From positions 1 to 64,000 of the forward strand of contig CAJTTC010000010.1 in assembly GCA_910579295.1 (NCBI GenBank): 64,000 bases of DNA, in the 5' to 3' direction. The translations under genes and the position numbers were made by a program. Below, in pieces: positions 17,385-24,915 of this stretch. Positions within the stretch are counted from its first letter, which is position 1. Every line of letters starts with the position of its first letter. A model generated the notes under the pieces. The model made no database searches. It worked only from the letters and a program-made list of their open reading frames with translations, and was not told where the DNA came from. Source of the DNA: an uncultured Christensenella sp. (lineage in GTDB: Bacteria; Bacillota_A; Clostridia; Christensenellales; Borkfalkiaceae).

Positions 17385-18596
17385 ATGAAAGACAAAAAAT
17401 ATGACGCTTTAAAGCAAATGAAACTTAATTTATTTACGATATTGCAACTTGCGTTCGGCGCGGCGGCGGGGGCGTTTTTATGCGGCTGGCTGAGCTGCCC
17501 GAGATACAGAGAAGCAGGGCACGGTTATTACGACGGTCCGTTTATGTTTATAGACCAGCTGCAACAAAACGTGGACTACGGTATGCCTAATCCCTATCCG
17601 GCATTGCAGCTTGTATGTATGCTTGCGTGCATTATCTGCGCGGTGTGTTTCTTTGTTTTCAGCGTGCTGAGCAAAAAGCGTAAGGAGGAAGCCTACAAAT
17701 ATTTTACGGAGCACAGAAGCGAATACGAAGAGGACGGTTATCTTGCGGCTAACGGCAAGTATTACAGGTCTATGGTAAACGACTATCTGAAAGTAAATTC
17801 CTGCTTTTACGAGCGCAAGGGGAAGGTGATTTCGATGTATAAAAAGTGCACGAATTATCTGTTTTATCCGTTTATTGTAAGTCTGCTCGCAGTGCCCGTC
17901 TGCATTATAGGCTATTCGGGTATGGCTGACGACGCAAGCAAGAGCGGAATTGCCGCCGACGGAGCTATTGCAATTATATTCGCGCTTGCCGCAATGATTT
18001 GCTGGTTTGCTTTCGTATTCTATTTTCTTGTGGTAAGCCACAGACGCAATGCCTATAAACGCTATGCCGTAAAAATGACAGCCGAACAGCTCAACTCTGA
18101 CGACTACGAATTTGACGAAGCGTTTATGAACTATATCGGCGGCGACGAAAAGCTGTCCGCACGCGCAACTAAAATGCAGAGCGCGGGGCAGAAAGGCATT
18201 GTACCCTACATCTTTTCCGAGCCCGTCACTGCCGTCCTGCTCGGCGGTATGGCTGTCTACGTCATTGTTATAGTGTATATCGTCGCGCTGGTTATATCTG
18301 TGATATACGGCAATAAGGGAACGGCGGTCGCTCATTCTTCGGGCAATACCGAGCGCAGAAATGCGCGCGTCGTCCTGTACGGCGGCGGCAACGAGAGGTA
18401 TGAAACTAACGACTATGGCGAAATATGCAAGTTCGGCGCGCGCACGGGTTTTACCGTGAAGGGAACGGAAATTCTTAACGAACGCGGCGAAAAGGTTGAA
18501 ACGGTGGGCTGGCTGAGAGACGGCTCTTCGCGTACGGTCGATTATGCCTCGGATTACAGCGGCGAAAAACCTTTCAGAAGCTGGGGTTTGGAATAA
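17385..18596 (+). CDS. Multipass membrane protein of unknown function
   Basis: A 403-residue protein not recognised as a known family. Predicted membrane segments lie at about 17-36, 75-98, 155-180, 190-218 and 272-300, leaving a cytosolic loop rich in Tyr and charged residues (about 100-150) and a hydrophilic C-terminal tail of about 95 residues. AAGGAGATA precedes the ATG by 8 nt. It is 29 nt behind the lipoprotein gene and followed by a strong hairpin, so the two probably form a two-gene operon under the structured leader. A role linked to the surface lipoprotein is inference. Confidence 0.6.
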   Translation: MKDKKYDALKQMKLNLFTILQLAFGAAAGAFLCGWLSCPRYREAGHGYYDGPFMFIDQLQQNVDYGMPNPYPALQLVCMLACIICAVCFFVFSVLSKKRKEEAYKYFTEHRSEYEEDGYLAANGKYYRSMVNDYLKVNSCFYERKGKVISMYKKCTNYLFYPFIVSLLAVPVCIIGYSGMADDASKSGIAADGAIAIIFALAAMICWFAFVFYFLVVSHRRNAYKRYAVKMTAEQLNSDDYEFDEAFMNYIGGDEKLSARATKMQSAGQKGIVPYIFSEPVTAVLLGGMAVYVIVIVYIVALVISVIYGNKGTAVAHSSGNTERRNARVVLYGGGNERYETNDYGEICKFGARTGFTVKGTEILNERGEKVETVGWLRDGSSRTVDYASDYSGEKPFRSWGLE

Positions 18597-18613
18597 TTCA
18601 ACTTTAAGACGCT

Positions 18614-18643
18614 GCGCCCCGCGGAAAAATTTCCGCGGGGCGC
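18614..18643 (+). terminator. Strong hairpin terminator after membrane protein gene
   Basis: Perfect 14-bp stem: GCGCCCCGCGGAAA (18614-18627) and its complement (18630-18643), 2-nt loop, followed by a modest T-rich tail. Confidence 0.7.
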
Positions 18644-18689
18644 GTATTTGTTTGCGCATAATTTTAGCCTTTTGCCGCAAAATGGTTGT

Positions 18690-19508
18690 ATGGAAAGTAA
18701 TTCGGTTAAGTCAAAATCGTCGCACCCCTCGGCGGTGATAATAGGCGGCAGCTCGGGCATAGGCTACGAAACGGGCATACGCCTTGTCAACCGCGGCTGG
18801 GCGGTGACGAATATTTCCCGCACGCCCTGCAACAACGCAAAGGTACACAATATCTGCGCCGACGTGTCGTGCGGAAGCGAAGCGTACGCCGCAATTGCAA
18901 CCGCCGCCGACAGGCTGGGGCTGAACGCGCTTGTTTATTGCGCCGGCTTTTCAATGGCGGCGCCGATAGAGTACGCAAAGGAAACGGACTACAAATACCT
19001 GTTCGAGGTCAATTTCTTCGGCGCGTTAAAGGCTATGCAGGCGGCTATACCGCTTATGAAAAAAAAGGGCGGTAAGATTGTGCTTGTCGGTTCGCTCGGC
19101 GGCGACATTCCCGTCATCTACGACAGCTTTTATTCGTGCTCCAAAGCCGCGCTCGAAATGCTTGCGAGAGAGGCAAATACCGAGCTCAACGCCTACGGAA
19201 TAACCGTAACGGCTGTTCTCCCCGGCGGCACGGCTACGAACTTTACGTACAAGCGCAAGGTCTATCCCGAGGAGGAGAACGGCACTTACGGCAAATCGCT
19301 CAACAGGGCGGTTGCGGCGCTTGCCAATATGGAGCAGAGCGGAATGAAGCCCTCTCGCGTGGCGGAGGACATTTACAAAATTCTCACCGCCGAAAAGCCG
19401 CCCATAATCAAGACCTGCGGATTTAAAAACAACGCAAAGCGTATGGCTAGCCGCGTAATGCCCGAAAGGGTAACGGAATATCTCAACGGGAGAATGTACA
19501 AGCAATGA
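18690..19508 (+). CDS. Short-chain dehydrogenase/reductase
   Basis: A 272-residue NAD(P)-dependent oxidoreductase of the classical SDR type. The nucleotide-binding motif is GGSSGIG (about residues 14-20), the NNAG equivalent is VYCAGF, and the catalytic pair is YSCSKAALE (Tyr and Lys, about 146-150) with a preceding serine in VGSLGG. Substrate unknown. The start at ATG 18690 is preferred over an in-frame TTG at 18648 that lies just after the upstream terminator stem. No clear ribosome site. Its stop overlaps a 31-codon reading frame by ATGA. Confidence 0.85.
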   Translation: MESNSVKSKSSHPSAVIIGGSSGIGYETGIRLVNRGWAVTNISRTPCNNAKVHNICADVSCGSEAYAAIATAADRLGLNALVYCAGFSMAAPIEYAKETDYKYLFEVNFFGALKAMQAAIPLMKKKGGKIVLVGSLGGDIPVIYDSFYSCSKAALEMLAREANTELNAYGITVTAVLPGGTATNFTYKRKVYPEEENGTYGKSLNRAVAALANMEQSGMKPSRVAEDIYKILTAEKPPIIKTCGFKNNAKRMASRVMPERVTEYLNGRMYKQ

Positions 19509-19600
19509 GAAAGGAATACGACTTATCACGCCGCGACGAGCGGGAAACTCTGTACAGGGGAGCAAAGGAGAGCGGAATAAAAAATGACAGGAAAGCATAA
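19505..19600 (+). CDS. 31-residue hypothetical peptide, possible coupling ORF
   Basis: A short frame beginning ATG at 19505 in an ATGA overlap with the SDR stop and ending 19600, inside the start of spoVAC. The peptide is highly charged (begins MRKEYDLSRRDER) with no recognisable domain. It could couple translation from the SDR gene to spoVAC, or be chance. Reported at low confidence because only its position supports it. Confidence 0.3.
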   Translation: MRKEYDLSRRDERETLYRGAKESGIKNDRKA

Positions 19601-20033
19601 GGAGAATTACAACGCCAATTATCTCCGATACGTAAAGACGCAAGAGCCGCGCACAAAGCACTTTAAAAACTGCCTTGCGGCGTTCGGCGTGGGCGGACTT
19701 ATCTGCTGTATCGGGCAATTTTTCAGATTTATGCTCGAATATGCGGGGCTGTCGGGGGACGTGCTTGCGGGCGCGGTGTCCATAATCCTCATCTTCCTCG
19801 GCTGTCTATTGACGGGCTTCGGAGTGTACGACAGAATAGGCAGACGCGCGGGTGCGGGCTCGATCGTGCCCATAACGGGATTTGCCAATTCGGTAGCTTC
19901 GCCCGCAATAGAGTTCAAGACGGAGGGGTGGATATACGGTATGGCGCAGAAAATGTTCACCGTCGCAGGACCTATCATCGTTTTCGGCGTGTTCTCGGGC
20001 GTGCTCGTCGGTCTGATTTACTCGATTATTTGA
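19584..20033 (+). CDS. spoVAC: Stage V sporulation protein AC
   Basis: A 149-residue membrane protein matching SpoVAC, part of the SpoVA channel that moves dipicolinic acid into the forespore and out during germination. Hallmarks are GGLICCIGQ near residue 36, PITGFANSVASPAIEFKTEG (about 95-114) and QKMFTVAGPIIVFG (about 119-132), with four membrane segments. GGAG lies 13 nt before the ATG. The usual partners spoVAD and spoVAE are not next to it: the next genes are a ZTP riboswitch and pfl operon. It may be a solitary copy, with other spoVA genes elsewhere or lost. Confidence 0.9.
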   Translation: MTGKHKENYNANYLRYVKTQEPRTKHFKNCLAAFGVGGLICCIGQFFRFMLEYAGLSGDVLAGAVSIILIFLGCLLTGFGVYDRIGRRAGAGSIVPITGFANSVASPAIEFKTEGWIYGMAQKMFTVAGPIIVFGVFSGVLVGLIYSII

Positions 20034-20115
20034 TTAAATAGTGCTTTTCAGTGTAATCACCACAACATATTGTGTTTACTGCTTATAAAAAATTCAACAT
20101 TTTGATTTAAACCTA

Positions 20116-20144
20116 TTGACAAGCCGAAAGCGTTATGTTATAAT
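20116..20144 (+). promoter_or_regulatory. Promoter of pfl operon
   Basis: Consensus TTGACA (20116-20121), a 17-bp spacer and TATAAT (20139-20144). Transcription should start near 20151, immediately before the riboswitch. Confidence 0.8.
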
Positions 20145-20157
20145 TCAAGCACAACAC

Positions 20158-20240
20158 AGGGGCGCGCCGTAACTGACGAGGGTAATTGCGGATAACCGCA
20201 AGGGAGCGGCGCTCGCCCGTAAAGCCGTTCGTCTGGGCAA
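20158..20240 (+). ncRNA. ZTP (pfl-motif) riboswitch
   Basis: The leader carries the pfl-motif hallmarks: GCCGTAACTGACGAG in the 5' domain (about 20167-20180), the stem-loop around GCGGATAACCGCAAGGGAGC (20188-20207), and the 3' box CCGTTCGTCTGGGC (about 20225-20238). This riboswitch class binds ZTP/ZMP, the signal of 10-formyl-tetrahydrofolate shortage, and turns on one-carbon and purine genes. The 3' box overlaps the terminator stem, so ligand binding should prevent termination and switch on the pfl operon, whose product formate feeds one-carbon metabolism. This is established for the class; the folding here is read by eye. Confidence 0.88.
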
Positions 20241-20275
20241 ATTTACTCTGTCGGGTAGATTGCCCTGTTTTTTTT
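20235..20275 (+). terminator. Riboswitch-controlled terminator
   Basis: GGGCAA (20235-20240), part of the ZTP 3' box, pairs with TTGCCC (20260-20265), followed by TG and eight T. Confidence 0.8.
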
Positions 20276-20290
20276 GAGAGGTTGCGGCTT

Positions 20291-21013
20291 ATGGACGGTT
20301 ATATCCATTCTTTTGAAAGTTTCGGCACGGTGGACGGACCGGGTATTCGCTTTGTCGTGTTTATGCAGGGTTGTCCTATGCGCTGTCTGTACTGCCATAA
20401 CCCCGACACGTGGCGCGCGGGCGCGGGCAAGACTTACACGGCTGAGGAGGTTGCCGCAAACGCCGCGAAGTACAAAAGCTATTTCTCGGGCGGGGGCGGA
20501 GTTACCGTATCGGGCGGCGAACCGCTTATGCAGGCGGATTTCGTGCGCGAGCTGTTTACTCTTTTAAAGGCTAAGGGGATTAACACCGCGCTCGACACCT
20601 CGGGCATACTCTTCAATCCCGCGGACAAGCACAAATTCGACGCGTTGCTCGAAGTGTGCGACCTCGTGCTTCTGGACTTAAAGCATATCGACGGGGCGGA
20701 GCACAAAAAGCTGACGGGGCATTCAAACGGTAACGTGCTCGCCTTTGCCGAATATCTGTCGGATACAGGCAAGCCTATGTGGATAAGGCACGTTTTAGTG
20801 CCCGATATAACCGATAACGACGAATATTTGAAGAATCTGGCGCAGTTCATAGACGGGCTTAAAACGGTCGAGAGGATAGAGGTTTTACCCTATCACACAA
20901 TGGGCGCGGTCAAATATAAAAATTTAGGTATGGAGTACGCGCTCGAAGGCGTCGAGCCGCCTGCAAGAGGGCGGGTGCAGAACGCAAAGCGCATTTTGGG
21001 GATAATAAAATGA
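20291..21013 (+). CDS. pflA: Pyruvate formate-lyase activating enzyme
   Basis: A 240-residue radical SAM enzyme that abstracts hydrogen from the glycine of pyruvate formate-lyase to make its glycyl radical. The cluster motif is C28-x3-C32-x2-C35 in GCPMRCLYCHNPDTW, followed by the SAM-binding GGEP motif (VSGGEPLMQ). Length fits PflA. The start at 20291 agrees with homologues (MDGYIHSFESFGTVDGPG); longer frames run back into the riboswitch. First gene of the operon and overlapping the thioredoxin-like gene by ATGA. Confidence 0.94.
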   Translation: MDGYIHSFESFGTVDGPGIRFVVFMQGCPMRCLYCHNPDTWRAGAGKTYTAEEVAANAAKYKSYFSGGGGVTVSGGEPLMQADFVRELFTLLKAKGINTALDTSGILFNPADKHKFDALLEVCDLVLLDLKHIDGAEHKKLTGHSNGNVLAFAEYLSDTGKPMWIRHVLVPDITDNDEYLKNLAQFIDGLKTVERIEVLPYHTMGAVKYKNLGMEYALEGVEPPARGRVQNAKRILGIIK

Positions 21014-21291
21014 ACGTTGATCTGAGCGGGAAATGTCTTATAGAGGTGAGCGGAGAGGCGTGCGCGGCGTGCCTTGCCGTAATGCCCAATTGCGCCGAGG
21101 TTGCGCGGTCGTCCGGCTTAAAATTCGTCAAGATAAGCGTGGAGGATAACCCCGAGGTTGTAGAGGAGTTCAGGCTTGAACGCATACCCTCTATCATAAT
21201 AGCCGAGGACGGCAGAGAAATAGCCAAGTGCTCGGGATATCAGCCTCTCGAAATCCTTGAACTTTGGGTGGAAGCCAAAATCAACGGATAA
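21010..21291 (+). CDS. Thioredoxin-like protein with CAAC site
   Basis: A 93-residue thioredoxin-fold protein. The redox motif is C18-A-A-C21, with the cis-proline segment RIPSIII near residue 61 and the GYQP segment near 76. It overlaps pflA by 4 nt and precedes pflB, so it is co-expressed with the glycyl radical system. It might keep cysteines of PflB or its activase reduced, or act in oxidative protection; the function is inferred from position only. A CAAC site is unusual compared with CGPC in thioredoxin. Confidence 0.75.
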   Translation: MNVDLSGKCLIEVSGEACAACLAVMPNCAEVARSSGLKFVKISVEDNPEVVEEFRLERIPSIIIAEDGREIAKCSGYQPLEILELWVEAKING

Positions 21292-21342
21292 TAGATACGG
21301 AACAATATAAAACAGGTTTACATAACAGGAGAAAATATAATT

Positions 21343-23376
21343 ATGATGTTTAAACAGTGGGAGGGCTTTACCGCAGGAAAATGGAGCGACGACGAGGTAA
21401 ACGTGCGCGATTTCATTCAGCACAATTACAAGCCGTACGAGGGCGACGGTAAATTCCTCGAAGGACCTACGGAGGCGACAACTAAGCTCTGGAAGGAGAT
21501 ATTAAAGCTGTCCGCGGAGGAGAGAAAGGCAGGCGGCGTATTGAAGGCGGATACAAGCGTTGTGTCCACGCTGACAAGTCACCCCGCGGGCTATATCGAC
21601 AAGCCGCTTGAAAAGATAGTCGGATTGCAGACGGACGAGCCGTTTAAGCGCTCTCTGCAACCCTTCGGCGGCATTAAGATGAGCGAGCAGGCTCTCAATA
21701 TGTACGGTTACGAGCTCGACCCGCAGATAAAATATATATTCACTCACTACCGCAAGACGCATAACGACGGCGTGTACGACGCGTACACTCCCGAAATGCG
21801 CCGCGCGCGTACGGCTCATATTCTCACGGGCTTGCCCGATACCTACGGCAGGGGCAGAATTGTCGGCGATTACCGCAGGGTTGCTCTGTACGGCGTAGAC
21901 TATCTTATCGAGCACAAAAAGCGCGACAAGGATATGATCGACGGCGATATGTTGCCCGACAAGGTGCGCGACAGGGAAGAGCTGTCCGAGCAGATAAAGG
22001 CTCTCGGCGCGCTCAAAGAAATGGCGGCGCTCTACGGCTTCGATATTTCCAAGCCCGCGCAGACCGCGCAGGAGGCTATACAGTGGCTGTACTTCGGCTA
22101 TCTCGCGGCGGTCAAGGATCAGAACGGCGCGGCAATGTCGATAGGCAGAAACTCCACATTCCTCGACGTTTATATCGAGCGCGATTTGGAGAGGGGAATA
22201 ATCACGGAGAAAGAAGCGCAGGAGCTTATAGACCACTTTGTAATGAAGTTGCGTATCGTCAAGTTTATGCGCATAAAGGACTATAACGAGCTGTTTTCGG
22301 GCGATCCCACCTGGGTAACGGAGTCGATAGGCGGTATGGGCGTCGACGGCAGAACGCTTGTCACGAAAAATTCTTTCAGAATACTGCATACGCTTACCAA
22401 TCTCGGACCTGCGCCCGAGCCCAATCTTACGGTGCTCTGGTCGCGCAATCTCCCCGCGGGCTTTAAAAAGTTCTGCGCGGAAACGTCCATTGCTACATCG
22501 GCAATTCAGTACGAAAGCGACGATTTAATGCGCCCCGAAATGGGCGACGACTACTGCATAGCTTGTTGCGTAAGCTGTATGCGCGTCGGCAAGGATATGC
22601 AGTTCTTCGGAGCAAGGGCAAATCTTGCAAAGTGCCTTCTTTACGCAATCAACGGCGGCAAGGACGAGCTTACGCTGGACAAAAAGACGGGCAAACACCT
22701 TCAAGTGTCGCCTATGTATTCGCCTATTCTGGGCGACGGTGCTTTGGACTACGCCGACGTTACGTGCAAGTATGAGCAGATGATGGACTGGCTTGCGGGA
22801 CTGTACGTAAACACGCTCAACCTCATTCACTATATGCACGACAAATATTCGTACGAGGCGCTTGAAATGGCGTTGCACGACACCGACGTAAGGCGTTTCT
22901 TCGCTACTGGCATAGCGGGACTTTCGTGCGCGGTGGACAGCCTTTCGGCAATCAAGTACGCAAAAGTCTATCCCGTCCGCAACGAAGAGGGGATTGTGGT
23001 CGACTTTAAAATCGAGGGAGAGTATCCGCAGTACGGCAACAACGACGACAGGGTAGACCAAATCGCCGTATGGCTTGTAAAGACGTTTATGAACAAGGTG
23101 AAGAGCCATTACACCTATCGCGGAAGCGTGCCCACTACGTCAATTCTTACTATTACTTCCAACGTAGTGTACGGCAAAAAGACGGGCAACACTCCCGACG
23201 GAAGAAGAGCGGGAACGCCGCTTGCTCCCGGTGCAAACCCCATGCACGGCAGGGACAAGAACGGCGCGTTAGCCTCGCTTGAATCTGTTGCAAAGCTTCC
23301 CTACGAGTACTCGCGCGACGGCATATCCAACACGTTTTCTGTAACGCCCGCGTCGCTCGGCAAGGACGAAGATTAA
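21343..23376 (+). CDS. pflB: Pyruvate formate-lyase catalytic subunit lacking glycyl-radical domain
   Basis: A 677-residue formate C-acetyltransferase that converts pyruvate and CoA to acetyl-CoA and formate. The catalytic cysteine pair C408-C409 is present in YCIACCVS, and the sequence follows the family to the segment GISNTFSVTPASLGKDED. There it stops, about 60-80 residues short of the usual 740-760, so the glycyl-radical loop is missing. That piece is the next gene, 28 nt downstream in another frame with its own ribosome site. The enzyme should therefore be a two-chain complex. AGGAGA lies before the ATG at 21343. Confidence 0.93.
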   Translation: MMFKQWEGFTAGKWSDDEVNVRDFIQHNYKPYEGDGKFLEGPTEATTKLWKEILKLSAEERKAGGVLKADTSVVSTLTSHPAGYIDKPLEKIVGLQTDEPFKRSLQPFGGIKMSEQALNMYGYELDPQIKYIFTHYRKTHNDGVYDAYTPEMRRARTAHILTGLPDTYGRGRIVGDYRRVALYGVDYLIEHKKRDKDMIDGDMLPDKVRDREELSEQIKALGALKEMAALYGFDISKPAQTAQEAIQWLYFGYLAAVKDQNGAAMSIGRNSTFLDVYIERDLERGIITEKEAQELIDHFVMKLRIVKFMRIKDYNELFSGDPTWVTESIGGMGVDGRTLVTKNSFRILHTLTNLGPAPEPNLTVLWSRNLPAGFKKFCAETSIATSAIQYESDDLMRPEMGDDYCIACCVSCMRVGKDMQFFGARANLAKCLLYAINGGKDELTLDKKTGKHLQVSPMYSPILGDGALDYADVTCKYEQMMDWLAGLYVNTLNLIHYMHDKYSYEALEMALHDTDVRRFFATGIAGLSCAVDSLSAIKYAKVYPVRNEEGIVVDFKIEGEYPQYGNNDDRVDQIAVWLVKTFMNKVKSHYTYRGSVPTTSILTITSNVVYGKKTGNTPDGRRAGTPLAPGANPMHGRDKNGALASLESVAKLPYEYSRDGISNTFSVTPASLGKDED

Positions 23377-23404
23377 TATAAAAATTATAAAAGGAGAATT
23401 TATT

Positions 23405-23635
23405 ATGTCAAGAGCGGACAATTTAGTAAATATGCTGGACGCGTACGTAGCGGACGGCGGATATCATTTAAACGTAAACGTGTTCAGCCGCGAAACGCTG
23501 TTAGACGCGCAGGCTCACCCCGAAAAGTATCCTCAGCTTACAATCAGGGTATCGGGCTACGCCGTCAACTTCAACAAGCTGACAAAGGAACAGCAGGACG
23601 ACGTTATTTCGCGTACCATACACGAGCATTTGTAA
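23405..23635 (+). CDS. grcA: Stand-alone glycyl-radical domain completing PflB
   Basis: A 76-residue protein equal to the C-terminal end of pyruvate formate-lyase. It carries the radical motif RVSGYAVNF with Gly51 as the radical site, preceded by the conserved HLNVNVFSRETLLDA and PEKYPQLTI segments. Stand-alone GrcA/YfiD proteins in enterobacteria repair damaged full-length PFL; here the catalytic gene lacks the domain, so this piece looks essential rather than auxiliary. AAAGGAGAA lies 8 nt before the ATG. A strong terminator follows. Confidence 0.92.
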   Translation: MSRADNLVNMLDAYVADGGYHLNVNVFSRETLLDAQAHPEKYPQLTIRVSGYAVNFNKLTKEQQDDVISRTIHEHL

Positions 23636-23666
23636 TTTAATTGCTGTAACTTTAAATAAAATCAAA

Positions 23667-23707
23667 GCAAGCTTCTCTATTATTTTTAATGGGGAGCTTG
23701 CTTTTTT
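23667..23707 (+). terminator. pfl operon terminator
   Basis: GCAAGCTTCTC (23667-23677) pairs with GGGAGCTTGC (23692-23701), followed by six T. Confidence 0.85.
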
Positions 23708-23794
23708 GCGTTAAATAAGCGGAGTAATCGAAGCCGACCTGCCGTTTCAGTCAAAATATTTTTAAATGCCGTTTTAAATATACGGGCTTTTTAT

Positions 23795-23823
23795 TTTACA
23801 ATGACGGCTGTTTATTGTATAAT
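23795..23823 (+). promoter_or_regulatory. Promoter of ComEC-like gene
   Basis: TTTACA (23795-23800), 17 bp and TATAAT (23818-23823). Confidence 0.65.
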
Positions 23824-23865
23824 TATTATGTATAATAATATTTTCATACGGACAACGGTACGATA

Positions 23866-24894
23866 ATGAAGAGCAAAAGAAGACGGAAATTGTCCGGAAA
23901 GGTTATTGCCGCAATCTGTACGGCGGCGGTTGCCGCTGTCTTGCTGGCGGCAATACTCATAACCAACATTTTCATTCCAATAAAATATTTCACCGCGTAT
24001 TGCGTAAAGCGCAACCCCAATTCAAAGGGCGTTATGCGCGTCGGTTTTATCGACGTCGGCTTCGGCGACAGCACTCTTGTCGAGCTTCCCGACGGAAAAA
24101 CCGTACTTATTGACGGCGGCGACGGAGCGTACGGCAATAATCTTAATCTGCTTGCGTATTTAAACGCCGCGGGAGTGGATACAATAGACTACTTAATCTG
24201 TACGTCGGTCAAAAAGGAGCACTGCGGCGGACTTGCCGATATTATTAAATACAAAGAAGTCGGATTCGCATATATCCCTTATTGCCTGAACACCCGCATA
24301 ACCGCAGAGTACCACGCGTTTATAAGCCAATTGAATAAACGTAATATTTCATACGGTTACGCATGCGCGGGCGAGGGAATAATAGACGGCAAGGGCAGTT
24401 ATTTTCTGACGTTCCTTTCGCCTACCGATTATCAAAATCCCCAATCGCAGTACTACGCAATGAACAGCGACCCGACAGCCGCGAATATCGACGGCGCTTC
24501 GGTCGTGTGTTGGTTGGAGTATGCGGGCGTCTGCTTTGCGCTCACCTCGGATATACGCGCCGACGGGCTTAAACGCATAGTCGGCGAATACAGGGCGTGC
24601 GCGGCGCTCGGTCAGCCCTATTCTATGTTCCGCGGCAAGAGCGTGAACTTGGAAAACTGCACGGTCGTCACCGCTCCGTGCCATGCGGGAGCAAACGGCA
24701 CGTACGCGCCGTGGTACGATTTGACAAAACCCGAACAGGCGGTAATAAGCGTCGGCAAAAACTATTCCGATTATCCCTCGCTTAAAGCTTTGTCGGATAT
24801 ATGCAACTACTGTCAGCCGCTTTACACGATGTACGACGGCAACATTACGATAAGTGTGAACGGCGACGGATACGCCGTAACAAAAAGCAAATAG
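23866..24894 (+). CDS. Membrane-anchored ComEC-like metallo-beta-lactamase-fold protein, degenerate metal site
   Basis: A 342-residue protein with an N-terminal membrane segment (about 12-34) and an extracytoplasmic beta-lactamase fold of the ComEC/Rec2 C-terminal kind. Family landmarks are RVGFIDVGFGDSTLVELP and LIDGGDG. The metal-binding HxHxDH motif, expected before the GG of HCGGLADI, reads SVKKEH, so most ligands are gone and the protein may not be a metal hydrolase. It is a free-standing gene without the ComEC channel. Its own promoter is visible; it ends 21 nt before aroC. It is not known to relate to shikimate synthesis. Confidence 0.75.
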   Translation: MKSKRRRKLSGKVIAAICTAAVAAVLLAAILITNIFIPIKYFTAYCVKRNPNSKGVMRVGFIDVGFGDSTLVELPDGKTVLIDGGDGAYGNNLNLLAYLNAAGVDTIDYLICTSVKKEHCGGLADIIKYKEVGFAYIPYCLNTRITAEYHAFISQLNKRNISYGYACAGEGIIDGKGSYFLTFLSPTDYQNPQSQYYAMNSDPTAANIDGASVVCWLEYAGVCFALTSDIRADGLKRIVGEYRACAALGQPYSMFRGKSVNLENCTVVTAPCHAGANGTYAPWYDLTKPEQAVISVGKNYSDYPSLKALSDICNYCQPLYTMYDGNITISVNGDGYAVTKSK

Positions 24895-24915
24895 CCAAAC
24901 GGAGGCGCAGACCAT

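Noticed and set aside
17478..18680. 400-codon minus-strand open frame
   Set aside because: It is a shadow of the plus-strand membrane protein: no ribosome site, arginine- and histidine-rich antisense composition, and it crosses the strong terminator at 18614-18643.
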